NCBI RefSeq assembly: GCF_000243075.1
Contig: NC_016745.1
Coordinates: forward strand, 985,660 to 1,049,659
Origin: Oceanimonas sp. GK1
GTDB lineage: Bacteria > Pseudomonadota > Gammaproteobacteria > Enterobacterales > Aeromonadaceae
DNA length: 64,000 nt
Direction of reading: 5' to 3'
In this document: piece by piece, positions 54,500 through 64,000 of the stretch
How positions within the stretch are numbered: the stretch's first letter is position 1
Layout of the letters: every line of letters starts with the position of its first letter
Notes under the pieces: generated by a model
What the model was told of the DNA's origin: nothing
The model's database searches: none
What the model saw: only the letters and a program-made list of their open reading frames with translations
Position numbers and translations under genes: made by a program

Positions 54500-56539
54500 A
54501 TGACGCGGCAATACGGATTTGGCCTGATTGAGGTTATGCTCGCCTTTATTATTGTGGCGGCCACCGCCGGTACCCTGCTGCAGCTAAACAAGACCTACCT
54601 GGAATACAGCCGGGACGGCCGTAGCCGAGAGGTGGCCATGCGCCTGGCGGAGTCCAAACTGGACGAACTGCGCCGCTTTCAGAGCCGTACCGGCTTTGAT
54701 GCGATTGTCAGCGGCAGTGACAGCGTCAGCCTGGATAATATCGACTATGGCCGTAGCTGGACGGTGACACCTTATGCCTGGAACAGCGCCAGTTCGGCCT
54801 GGGCCACGCCGCCTCCCGCCAATGTTGAAATCGGCAAGAAGGAAGTGGCCGTCACCGTAACCTGGACTGACGCTGGTGAGGCTCAGAGTTTCTCCCTCGA
54901 CTCGGTCATCTCTCCCAACACGCCCGCCAGCGGTGGTCCCTTTGGCACCAGTGGGAAAAATAATATTCACCCCGGAAAGGGCGGGCCCAAGGTGCTCCAT
55001 GATCCCGGAGCAGCGCCTAATGTGATGTCCATTGAGTTGGCGCCGGATCTAAACATGGAAACCAGTCGCCCTCTGCCGGAAGTCAGTAAAAAAGGTGAAA
55101 GCACGCGAGTGGAATTCAGCACGATAAGCTACGACAGCAGCAATATCACTCAGCAACGTCGGGACCAGGTCACGGTCTCCTGTTTATGCACCTTACAAAG
55201 CGTTGCCGAGGGCAGACTGCCGGCGCAATGGGAACTGAACGAACCAATGGGCGATTACAAGGCCGGCACGTTGGCAGAAAAAAGCACCGGTATATCCGCA
55301 GATAAAGACCAGGATGTGCTCTGTTCAAAGTGCTGTGCCAACCATTTTGACGGGCCTGAAAATGAATTCAGTCAATGGTATGACGTGGCCAAGTTAAAAA
55401 ATCATGGCCATTATACCCATGGCACTGCATTGGCTTCCATCGGTGGCAGCTATCTGGAAGCCTGTCGTATGATCCGCATTAATGGTCATTTTGAAACGGC
55501 CAGTGACTGGAATCTGGTTGCCTTTAATATTTTTGATGCCAGTTTGCTACTAAATGGTGATGTGGCAAACGCCTATCGGAATTATGTTGAGCAGGTTGCG
55601 GTTGAATATATTCGCTCTCAAGTCAAGAAAGGCAGTGACTACGATGTGAGTGCTTATTATCAACCTCCTTCTTTTGCCAGCCATCTGAATGCCAAAGGTA
55701 CTTCCCCCGGCACAACCAATGTCACCATGGATGTGGGTTTGAAACAACTGATGGCAAGGGGGGTCTATGTTGACATCATTTCTGATGATGATCGGGATTA
55801 CCTGCTGAAGGAAGTAATGGATAACAATGCCGACGCCATATTGACTGAGGAGCAAGTTGACCGCCTGTTGACGCTGGTTCCCATTAATGAAGTTAATTTA
55901 ACTCTGTTGGCCAAGTGGGAAAGGAGTAGCGGCGATACCTCACTTACCGTGACCAATGAGCCAATCGAAACCATTACCGATGCTAATGCGGGTTATTACG
56001 GCGTTTACAGTCGAGGGCTGGCCGAAGCGAAGGCGCCGGGGGGGAACGGCAGGATCAGTGCCAGCATTAAACGCAGCAATAGTGGCATGACCTCTGCTGA
56101 TGCCATCTCGCCGGTAGAAACTGAAACCTGGTTTATAAAAAGTAACTATCTGGATATTACGGTGAACAGCAGCACCAAGGCCTCGATAACCGGCGAGATG
56201 CACTGTGTTCGCTATATCGCACCAGTAAACGCGAATGGCTCATGGAAGGAAGAAGCCTGTAGCCTGGATGGCGTGATAGTGAAAATAGGTACTTACACCT
56301 GTGGGCAGCTCAACAAGACGCAGGGAAACAAGAGTACCATCTACTACGACTGTAAGGTGGAGCCCGGCATCACGGCAACATTGTCGTCAACGGTACCGGA
56401 GGACTATGAAATTTATTTTCCAAGCGGCGGTAACTGGTCGGTGGATGTGTCGGCAGGCGCCACTAGCCTGGATGGTGGCTGCCTGATCGTGACCCAGGGC
56501 AGACCTGTCGATAAAACGCCAACCTGTAAAAAGCCCTGA
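54500..56539 (+). CDS. Giant PilV-like pilin with Cys/His-rich ectodomain
   Basis: A 679-residue protein; ordinary PilV is about 150-190. Residues 1-30 are a true prepilin N-terminus (leader MTRQYG, mature FGLIEVMLAFIIVAATAG with Glu5). Residues 30-140 are PilV-like. A Gly/Pro linker (140-170) leads to a region of no recognised family. That region has C228-X-C230, C275SKCC279-ANH282, NHGHYTH (301-307), C322 and H330, then a helical stretch to about 470, then a beta-rich C-terminal part with six Cys. It takes the last place in the operon, where pilY1 is expected. GGAGG precedes the ATG. Its function is unknown; a tip adhesin is one possibility. Confidence 0.8.
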   Translation: MTRQYGFGLIEVMLAFIIVAATAGTLLQLNKTYLEYSRDGRSREVAMRLAESKLDELRRFQSRTGFDAIVSGSDSVSLDNIDYGRSWTVTPYAWNSASSAWATPPPANVEIGKKEVAVTVTWTDAGEAQSFSLDSVISPNTPASGGPFGTSGKNNIHPGKGGPKVLHDPGAAPNVMSIELAPDLNMETSRPLPEVSKKGESTRVEFSTISYDSSNITQQRRDQVTVSCLCTLQSVAEGRLPAQWELNEPMGDYKAGTLAEKSTGISADKDQDVLCSKCCANHFDGPENEFSQWYDVAKLKNHGHYTHGTALASIGGSYLEACRMIRINGHFETASDWNLVAFNIFDASLLLNGDVANAYRNYVEQVAVEYIRSQVKKGSDYDVSAYYQPPSFASHLNAKGTSPGTTNVTMDVGLKQLMARGVYVDIISDDDRDYLLKEVMDNNADAILTEEQVDRLLTLVPINEVNLTLLAKWERSSGDTSLTVTNEPIETITDANAGYYGVYSRGLAEAKAPGGNGRISASIKRSNSGMTSADAISPVETETWFIKSNYLDITVNSSTKASITGEMHCVRYIAPVNANGSWKEEACSLDGVIVKIGTYTCGQLNKTQGNKSTIYYDCKVEPGITATLSSTVPEDYEIYFPSGGNWSVDVSAGATSLDGGCLIVTQGRPVDKTPTCKKP

Positions 56540-56613
56540 GTCACCGGGGACCTGACAAGCCCTCCGTCTTTCATTACTATGGCGATTATTGCCTTTTGAC
56601 CTACAGACAGACC

Positions 56614-58585
<1,972 letters not shown>

Positions 58586-58592
58586 ACTGCCG

Positions 58593-58656
58593 GGATTAGG
58601 GAGCAGGGAATAGTGACTGGGGACCAAGTCCCTAATCCCTAATCCCCAGTCCCTGG
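58593..58656. repeat. G3N4 heptad inverted repeat, element B
   Basis: The left arm reads GGATTAG, GGAGCAG, GGAATAG, TGACTGG, GGACC. The right arm reads AGTCC, CTAATCC, CTAATCC, CCAGTCC, CTGG, with almost no loop. All units are in the same 7-bp phase. It lies between glnB and luxS, both on the plus strand. Confidence 0.85.
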
Positions 58657-58660
58657 TTTT

Positions 58661-58678
58661 AACCGCCCGGTTTTTTTG
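58661..58678 (+). terminator. Weak terminator after element B
   Basis: The short stem AACC-GCCC-GGTT is followed by seven T. Together with the adjacent heptad hairpin it may end the nadE-glnB transcript. Confidence 0.4.
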
Positions 58679-58718
58679 CCACAATGATTGATTGAACTTG
58701 AATTAAGGAAGTATTCCC

Positions 58719-59228
58719 ATGCCACTGCTGGACAGTTTCACCGTAGATCATACCCGCATGGAAGCCCCGGCGGTGCGGGTTGCCAAAACCATGGCTACCC
58801 CCCACAACGACACCATTACCGTGTTTGACCTGCGGTTTTGCCTGCCCAACCAGGAGATCCTGTCCGAAAAGGGCATTCATACCCTGGAGCACCTGTTTGC
58901 GGGCTTTATGCGCAACCACCTCAATGGTAACGGCGTCGAGATCATCGACATTTCGCCCATGGGCTGTCGTACCGGTTTTTACATGAGCCTGGTGGGCGCC
59001 CCCGACGAGCAGCGGGTGGCCGCGGCCTGGAAGGCGGCGATGGAAGACGTACTCAAGGTGGAAAACCAGTCCCAGATCCCCGAACTCAACGAATACCAGT
59101 GCGGCACTTACGTGATGCACTCCCTGGAGGAAGCCCAGGCCATTGCCCGCAACATTCTGGAGCGGGGCATCGGTATCAACAGCAACCAGAGCCTGGCGCT
59201 GCCGGAAGAAATGCTGAAAACCCTGTAA
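58719..59228 (+). CDS. luxS: S-ribosylhomocysteine lyase LuxS
   Basis: A 169-residue metalloenzyme making homocysteine and DPD, the AI-2 precursor. Metal ligands are in [15 protein letters not shown] and EYQCGTY, and the catalytic Cys in MGCRTGFY. It is a complete enzyme, so AI-2 production is expected. It is monocistronic, with a hairpin after it. Confidence 0.98.
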   Translation: MPLLDSFTVDHTRMEAPAVRVAKTMATPHNDTITVFDLRFCLPNQEILSEKGIHTLEHLFAGFMRNHLNGNGVEIIDISPMGCRTGFYMSLVGAPDEQRVAAAWKAAMEDVLKVENQSQIPELNEYQCGTYVMHSLEEAQAIARNILERGIGINSNQSLALPEEMLKTL

Positions 59229-59251
59229 TGCCCGGCGGCTTCCCTCATTAT

Positions 59252-59276
59252 CAACACGCTCAGCCTGAGCGTGTTG
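59252..59276 (+). terminator. Hairpin after luxS
   Basis: CAACACGCTCA-GCC-TGAGCGTGTTG is a perfect 11-bp stem. The T-run downstream is poor, so it may be an imperfect terminator or a 3' stabilising structure. Confidence 0.6.
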
Positions 59277-59280
59277 TCAC

Positions 59281-59309
59281 TTGTTATTCTTACACTGTTG
59301 GTATAGATA
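59281..59309 (+). promoter_or_regulatory. Candidate sigma-70 promoter for rnr
   Basis: TTGTTA, a 17-bp spacer and TAGATA (59304-59309) lie 30 bp before the rnr ATG. Confidence 0.4.
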
Positions 59310-59339
59310 ATTTATCACAGTGCTCAAACGGACCCTTAT

Positions 59340-61676
59340 ATGTCACAACAGCAAGATCCTTTCCAACAGCGGGAAGCCGAAAAATACGACAACCCCATTC
59401 CCAGCCGGGAATTCATTCTTGAGCACCTCAAGCAACGCGGCACCCCGGCCAACCGGGACGAACTTTTTGCCGAGCTGGATCTGGCCGGCGAGGAGCAGGA
59501 AGAAGCCCTGCGCCGCCGGCTGCGCGCCATGGAGCGCGACGGCCAGCTGGTGTTTACCCGCAACAAATGTTATGCCCTGCCCGACAAGCTGAACCTGATC
59601 AAGGGCCAGGTGATCGGCCACCGGGACGGCTTTGGCTTCGTGCGCCCGGAAGACGGCGGCGACGACCTTTTTCTTGCCCAGCGCGAGATGGATGCGGTCA
59701 TGCACGGCGACTACGTGCTGGTACAACCCCTGCGCTTTGACGCCCGCGGCCGGCGTGAAGCCCGCCTGGTACGGGTACTGGAATCCCGTAATCTGGACGT
59801 GGTGGGCCGCTATTTTGTGGAAAACGGTGTCAGCTACGTGGTTCCGGATGATACTCGCATTGCCCAGGACATTCTGATCCCCCAGGGGGAAACCATGGGC
59901 GCGCGCATGGGCCAGGTGGTAGTGATCACCATCACCCAGCGGCCCACCAAGCGCATGACCGGCATCGGCAAGGTCATCGAGGTGCTGGGGGAAACCATGG
60001 ATCCGGGCATGGAGATTCAGATTGCCCTGCGCAGCCATGATATTCCCCACGTCTGGCCGGAAGAGGTCAAGCAGCAGGTTGCCAAGCTCTCCGAGCAAGT
60101 GCCGGAAGAAGCCAAGCAGGGCCGCAAGGATCTGCGGGAGCTGCCGCTGGTCACCATCGACGGGGAAGACGCTCGTGACTTTGACGACGCCGTGTTCTGT
60201 CAGCCCAAGCGTTCCGGCGGCTGGCGGCTGTGGGTGGCCATTGCCGATGTGTCTTATTATGTGCGTCCGAACTCGGCGCTGGATGCCGAAGCCTATCAGC
60301 GCGGCAACTCGGTGTATTTCCCCGAGCAGGTGATCCCCATGCTGCCCGAGGTGCTGTCCAACGGCCTGTGTTCGCTCAACCCGCAGGTAGACCGCTTGTG
60401 CATGGTGGCGGAAATGACCATCTCTGCCACCGGCAAGCTGTCCGGCTTCAAGTTCTACGAGGCGGTAATGAACTCCCATGCCCGTCTCACCTACACCAAG
60501 GTGGCGGCCATACTGGAAGGGGACGAGGTGCTGCGTGAACGCTATGCGCCGCTGGTGCCGCACCTGGAAGAGCTCAATCAGTTGTACCAGGCCATGAAAG
60601 AGGCCCGGCATCAGCGCGGTGCGGTGGAGTTCGAAACCGAGGAAACCCGGTTCGTGTTCAATCCCCAGCGCAAGATCGAGCGCATTGTGCCGCTGGTGCG
60701 CAACGACGCCCACAAGATCATCGAAGAATGCATGATAATGGCCAACGTGGCCGCTGCCCGCTTTATTGAAAAGCAGGAAGCCCACGCCCTGTTCCGGGTG
60801 CACGACAAACCGGGTGAAGAGAAACTCACCGGTTTTCGCAGCTTCCTCGGCGAGCTCGGGCTGGAACTGAAAGGCGGGCTGGAGCCAGAGCCGGCGGACT
60901 ATGCCCTGCTCGCCGAGCAGATCAAGGACAGGCCCGATGCGGAACTGATCCAGACCATGTTGCTGCGCTCCATGAAGCAGGCGGTCTACCAGGCCGACAA
61001 CATGGGTCACTTCGGCCTGGCGCTGAAGTCCTACGCTCACTTCACCTCGCCCATTCGCCGCTACCCGGATCTGGTGCTGCACCGCGCCATCAAGGCCCAG
61101 CTGGCCAAAATGCACGGCGGCGAGCGCAGCACCACCGGCGGCGTGCCCTACCAGTATGATCAGGTTGCCCCCATGGGCGAGCATTGCTCGATGACCGAGC
61201 GCCGGGCCGACGATGCCACCCGCGATGTGGCCGACTGGCTCAAGTGCGAATACATGCTTGATCATGTGGGCAGCGAGTTTGGCGGCACCATTGCCAACGT
61301 CACCGGCTTTGGTTTCTTTGTGCGCCTCGACGAGTTCCACATCGACGGCCTGGTACACATCTCCAACCTGCAGAACGACTACTACCAGTTCGATCCGGCC
61401 CGCCAGCAGCTGATTGGCGAGAACTTCCGCCGCCGCTATCGCCTGGGCGACAAGGTCAAGGTCAAGGTGATGGCGGTGAACCTGGACGAGCGCAAGATCG
61501 ACTTCGAGCTGGCGGAAGACGCCCCCAAAGGCGACTTCGACGGCGGCAAGGGGGCCAAAAACCTGAAATCGCGCAAACGTGCCAAGCCCACCGGCGGCAA
61601 GGGCGGCGACAAGGGTGAAAAAGGCGAGAAGAGCGACAAGCCCCGTTCCCGTAACCGCAGCCGCAAGCGCCGCTGA
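59340..61676 (+). CDS. rnr: Ribonuclease R
   Basis: A 778-residue 3'-5' exoribonuclease that degrades structured RNA. The order is an N-terminal winged-helix region, two cold-shock domains, the RNB catalytic domain with [13 protein letters not shown], then S1 (about 645-725: [20 protein letters not shown]). The tail from about 735 is Lys/Gly-rich. It precedes rlmB as in E. coli, but nsrR is not next to it here. Confidence 0.97.
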   Translation: MSQQQDPFQQREAEKYDNPIPSREFILEHLKQRGTPANRDELFAELDLAGEEQEEALRRRLRAMERDGQLVFTRNKCYALPDKLNLIKGQVIGHRDGFGFVRPEDGGDDLFLAQREMDAVMHGDYVLVQPLRFDARGRREARLVRVLESRNLDVVGRYFVENGVSYVVPDDTRIAQDILIPQGETMGARMGQVVVITITQRPTKRMTGIGKVIEVLGETMDPGMEIQIALRSHDIPHVWPEEVKQQVAKLSEQVPEEAKQGRKDLRELPLVTIDGEDARDFDDAVFCQPKRSGGWRLWVAIADVSYYVRPNSALDAEAYQRGNSVYFPEQVIPMLPEVLSNGLCSLNPQVDRLCMVAEMTISATGKLSGFKFYEAVMNSHARLTYTKVAAILEGDEVLRERYAPLVPHLEELNQLYQAMKEARHQRGAVEFETEETRFVFNPQRKIERIVPLVRNDAHKIIEECMIMANVAAARFIEKQEAHALFRVHDKPGEEKLTGFRSFLGELGLELKGGLEPEPADYALLAEQIKDRPDAELIQTMLLRSMKQAVYQADNMGHFGLALKSYAHFTSPIRRYPDLVLHRAIKAQLAKMHGGERSTTGGVPYQYDQVAPMGEHCSMTERRADDATRDVADWLKCEYMLDHVGSEFGGTIANVTGFGFFVRLDEFHIDGLVHISNLQNDYYQFDPARQQLIGENFRRRYRLGDKVKVKVMAVNLDERKIDFELAEDAPKGDFDGGKGAKNLKSRKRAKPTGGKGGDKGEKGEKSDKPRSRNRSRKRR

Positions 61677-61686
61677 TTAAAACCCG

Positions 61687-61758
61687 GGACTGGGGACTAG
61701 GGAGCAGGGACTGGTGAAAGCACCTAATCCCTAATCCCTAATCCCTAGTCCCTAATCC
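61687..61758. repeat. G3N4 heptad inverted repeat, element C
   Basis: The left arm is GGACTGG, GGACTAG, GGAGCAG, GGACTGG (61687-61714). After a 9-nt loop the right arm is five heptads: CTAATCC three times, CTAGTCC, CTAATCC (61724-61758). It lies inside the rnr-rlmB gap, within what should be one transcript. Confidence 0.87.
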
Positions 61759-61771
61759 CCCGAGAAATCAA

Positions 61772-62509
61772 ATGAGTAGTGAACTGATCTTCGGCATTCA
61801 CGCCCTGAACGCCGCCCTGGAAAGTCACCCCGAAAACATTCTGGAAGTCTGGCTGCTCAAGGGCCGGGACGACGCCCGGCTGCAGCAACTGCAGGACCGG
61901 CTGCAGCAGGTGGGCGTGCGCGCTCAACTGGCCGGCCGCCAGACCCTGGATGGCAAAGCCGGTGGCGCCCAGCACCAGGGCGTGGTGGCCCGGGTGAAGG
62001 CGTTGCCGGCACTGAACGAGGCGGATCTGGACGCCTTGCTGGGACGCACCGAGACGCCGCTGCTGCTGGTGCTGGATGGCGTCACCGACCCGCACAACCT
62101 GGGCGCCTGTCTGCGCACCGCCGATGCCGCCGGGGTGCACGGGGTGATTGTGCCCAGAGACAAGTCTGCCAGCCTGACGCCGGTGGCACGCAAGGTGGCC
62201 TGTGGCGCCGCCGAGGTGGTGCCACTGTTTCAGGTGACCAACCTGTCGCGCACCCTGCGGTCTTTGCAGGACAAGGGCATCTGGGTGGTGGGCACCGCCG
62301 GTGAAGCGGATCACGGCATCTACCAGGCCAGCTTCACCGGGCCGCTGGCGCTGGTGATGGGGGCCGAGGGCAAGGGCATGCGTCGCCTGACCCGGGAGCA
62401 CTGCGACGAGCTGGTGAGCATTCCCATGGCGGGCTCGGTGTCCAGCCTGAACGTGTCGGTGGCCACCGGTGTTTGCCTGTTTGAAATGGTGCGCCAGCGC
62501 GGCCAGTGA
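61772..62509 (+). CDS. rlmB: 23S rRNA (Gm2251) 2'-O-methyltransferase RlmB
   Basis: A 245-residue SpoU-family SPOUT enzyme. The N-terminal substrate-binding domain (1-75) is followed by the knot domain with [31 protein letters not shown] and [18 protein letters not shown]. It modifies G2251 in the P loop. It follows rnr, with element C between them. Confidence 0.97.
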   Translation: MSSELIFGIHALNAALESHPENILEVWLLKGRDDARLQQLQDRLQQVGVRAQLAGRQTLDGKAGGAQHQGVVARVKALPALNEADLDALLGRTETPLLLVLDGVTDPHNLGACLRTADAAGVHGVIVPRDKSASLTPVARKVACGAAEVVPLFQVTNLSRTLRSLQDKGIWVVGTAGEADHGIYQASFTGPLALVMGAEGKGMRRLTREHCDELVSIPMAGSVSSLNVSVATGVCLFEMVRQRGQ

Positions 62510-62511
62510 TT

Positions 62512-62597
62512 GTGATGGGGGAAGGGGTGAGGAGCATATAAGCCTAACTGAAAGACTGCTGATTTCCTTGCCTCACACCTTACCCCTCACTCCTCAC
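62512..62597. repeat. Degenerate GTGAGGA heptad inverted repeat, element F
   Basis: The left arm (62512-62534) contains GGGGTGAGGAG. The right arm (62571-62597), reversed, reads GTGAGGA, GTGAGGG, GTAAGGT, GTGAGG. The arms pair imperfectly around a 36-nt AT-richer loop. It matches element E in unit sequence and lies between rlmB and the DMT exporter. Confidence 0.7.
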
Positions 62598-62635
62598 AAG
62601 AAATATGACGGGGCTAATCGGGTGGTGGAGTTGAC

Positions 62636-63499
62636 ATGCAACAGTTAGTGGGGCGCATGAAGGCCGACAGCCAGTTGCTGGCGATCTTTCTGTTGGTGCT
62701 CGGCAACCTGATGATCTCGTTTGGGGACGTGCTGGTGAAGCTGATGGGGCAGAGCCAGATAAGCCCTTACCAGTACGTGTTTCTGCGCTTTACCCTGACC
62801 TCCCTGTTGCTGTTGCCGTTCTGGTGGCGGCTGGCGCCGGAACGCCGGGGCTGGGGCCAGTGGAAAATCCATTTTCTGCGGGGCCATCTGCTGCTGCTGG
62901 GCTCCGCCTGCGTGTTTATCAGCCTGATTTACCTGCCGCTGGCCACCGCCAATGCGGTGTTTTATGCCGCGCCCCTGCTGACGTTGCCGTTGGCGGCGCT
63001 TATCAGCCGGGAGTCGGTGCGCCCGGCCACCTACGGCGTGAGCCTGCTCGGCTTTGGCGGCATTCTGGTGGTGCTCAACCCGGCCGAGTGGCACTGGGCC
63101 GGCTGGGTGGCGCTGCTCACCGCGCTGTCGATGGCGGCCACCAATGTGCTGGTGCGCCGGCTGCCCAAGGGGCGCTCTGTGCTCGCCACCCTGTTCATGA
63201 CCCAGGCGCTGGCCATTCCCGTCAGTCTGGCGCTGGCACTGCCCGGCTGGCAGCCTATTCCTGGTGAAGTATGGTGGCTGCTGGCGGGGGCTACCCTAGT
63301 GGGGGTTATTTATCAGGGCATCTGCATCATGGCCTACGCCATGGCCGATGCCAGCAAGATTGCCGCCAGCGAATACTCGGGGCTGATTTTCGTCACCCTG
63401 ATGGGTATGGTGCTGTTTGCTGAGTACCCCGACTGGAACGTGTATCTGGGGGCACTGGTGGTGATCGCCGCCATCGGACTGCAGCGGCGGTTGCGCTGA
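62636..63499 (+). CDS. DMT-superfamily (EamA) transporter
   Basis: A 287-residue inner-membrane protein with ten TM helices in two EamA repeats: first about 15-145 (ISFGDVLVKLMGQSQISPYQ, YLPLATANAVFYAAPLLTLP), second about 155-285 (ASKIAASEYSGLIFVTLMG). Family members export metabolites; the substrate is unknown. It is flanked by heptad elements F and D and precedes rpsF, with no functional neighbour. Confidence 0.85.
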   Translation: MQQLVGRMKADSQLLAIFLLVLGNLMISFGDVLVKLMGQSQISPYQYVFLRFTLTSLLLLPFWWRLAPERRGWGQWKIHFLRGHLLLLGSACVFISLIYLPLATANAVFYAAPLLTLPLAALISRESVRPATYGVSLLGFGGILVVLNPAEWHWAGWVALLTALSMAATNVLVRRLPKGRSVLATLFMTQALAIPVSLALALPGWQPIPGEVWWLLAGATLVGVIYQGICIMAYAMADASKIAASEYSGLIFVTLMGMVLFAEYPDWNVYLGALVVIAAIGLQRRLR

Positions 63500-63508
63500 C
63501 CATATCGG

Positions 63509-63588
63509 GGAATAGGGACTTGGGATTAGGGATTAGTAAAACACGCCCAGTCCCCAGTCCCCAGTCCCCAGTCCCCAGTCCCCAGTCC
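63509..63588. repeat. G3N4 heptad inverted repeat, element D
   Basis: The left arm is GGAATAG, GGACTTG, GGATTAG, GGATTAG (63509-63536). The right arm is six perfect tandem CCAGTCC units (63547-63588). It lies between the DMT exporter and the rpsF promoter. The perfect units point to recent expansion by slippage. Confidence 0.9.
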
Positions 63589-63602
63589 CCGTATTTAATA
63601 CC

Positions 63603-63631
63603 TTGCCGGCCGGCTGGTTATCCCTTAAACT
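63603..63631 (+). promoter_or_regulatory. sigma-70 promoter of rpsF
   Basis: TTGCCG, a 17-bp spacer and TAAACT (63626-63631) are followed by the GC-rich discriminator ACGCCGCC, usual for ribosomal protein operons under stringent control. The leader to rpsF is about 90 nt. Confidence 0.6.
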
Positions 63632-63726
63632 ACGCCGCCTTGAAATCAGTCAGTAAACCCCAAGTTCCTTGCCTCCGCTGGTGTGACTGAGCCCGCGCCG
63701 AGGCTATAACCCGTAAGGAGCAATCC

Positions 63727-64000
63727 ATGCGTCATTACGAAATCGTATTCATGGTTCACCCCGACCAGAGTGAACAGGTTCCCGGCATGATCGAGCGCTA
63801 CACCGGCGCCATCACCACCGCCGGTGGTCAAATCCACCGTCTGGAAGACTGGGGCCGTCGTCAGCTGGCTTACCCGATCAACAAGCTGCACAAGGCCCAC
63901 TACGTTCTGATGAACGTGGAAGCCGATCAGGCCGTGATCGACGAGCTGGAAACCAACTTCCGCTACAACGACGCCGTGCTGCGCAACATGATCATGCGCA
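63727..64000 (+). CDS. rpsF: 30S ribosomal protein S6 (partial, runs off the window)
   Basis: The reading frame from ATG 63727 is open to the window end and gives 91 residues starting [18 protein letters not shown], with [20 protein letters not shown], the S6 signature. TAAGGAG lies just upstream. The C-terminal part is outside the window. In E. coli rpsF leads rpsF-priB-rpsR-rplI. Confidence 0.97.
   Translation, partial: MRHYEIVFMVHPDQSEQVPGMIERYTGAITTAGGQIHRLEDWGRRQLAYPINKLHKAHYVLMNVEADQAVIDELETNFRYNDAVLRNMIMR

Noticed and set aside
59343..61358. 671-codon open frame antisense to rnr
   Set aside because: It is a compositional artefact opposite RNase R.
63547..63588. CCAGTCC array as a CRISPR or telomere-like end
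   Set aside because: The unit is 7 bp with no spacers, and it is part of an inverted repeat inside the chromosome.

Overview
The window is GC-rich chromosomal backbone of a gammaproteobacterium, most likely a marine or brackish member of the Aeromonadales near Oceanimonas, Zobellella or Oceanisphaera. This is inference from gene order and content. Supporting signs are the E. coli-like block orders (rpoE-rseABC-lepA-lepB-rnc-era-recO-pdxJ, barA/rlmD-relA-mazG, ffh-rpsP-rimM-trmD-rplS, mutH/rppH-ptsP-lgt-thyA, ribF-ileS-lspA-fkpB-ispH) combined with Vibrio/Aeromonas-type genes: motX (sodium-driven polar flagellum), a HlyU-type regulator, nhaA/nhaR, luxS and an ectoine-hydrolase-like enzyme. No rRNA, prophage, insertion sequence or CRISPR array was seen.

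Layout. 0-8 kb: two identical tRNA-Phe genes, yggX-mutY, a PLP aminotransferase, an orphan DoeA-like hydrolase, a DAACS-family symporter with a CRP-like site upstream, a PACE efflux pump divergent from its probable LysR regulator. 7.4-19.2 kb: ygfZ, sdhE-ygfX, nadB, the sigma-E operon, then translation, secretion and RNA-processing genes. 19.3-27.8 kb: barA, rlmD-relA-mazG, motX, nsrR. 27.8-33.6 kb: yfjD-ypjD facing ffh and the rpsP ribosomal operon. 33.7-43.8 kb: an MFS transporter, mutH, a 614-bp DnaA-box-rich interval, rppH-ptsP-lgt-thyA, nhaA-nhaR and a HlyU-like gene. 43.8-51.6 kb: rpsT, murJ, ribF-ileS-lspA-fkpB-ispH. 51.7-56.5 kb: a type IV minor-pilin cluster. 56.6-64 kb: nadE-glnB, luxS, rnr, rlmB, a DMT exporter and the start of rpsF.

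The parts most worth a second look are four. First, the minor-pilin cluster lacks pilY1 and ends in a 679-residue PilV-like pilin with a large Cys/His-rich ectodomain. Second, intergenic inverted repeats built of phased G3N4 heptads could form hairpins or G-quadruplexes on either strand; four lie between 58.6 and 63.6 kb if the related GTGAGGA-type hairpin is counted. Third, the mutH-rppH interval resembles the E. coli DARS2 DnaA-reactivation locus, with three perfect DnaA boxes, four GATC sites in 30 bp and an AT-rich tract. Fourth, the DAACS symporter has lost the substrate-carboxylate arginine.

Most functions here are housekeeping: envelope stress (sigma-E, Rse proteins), stringent response (RelA, MazG), NAD synthesis (NadB, NadE) coupled to nitrogen status (GlnB), ribosome assembly and tRNA/rRNA modification. 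All calls come from reading the sequence and family knowledge; no database search was run.
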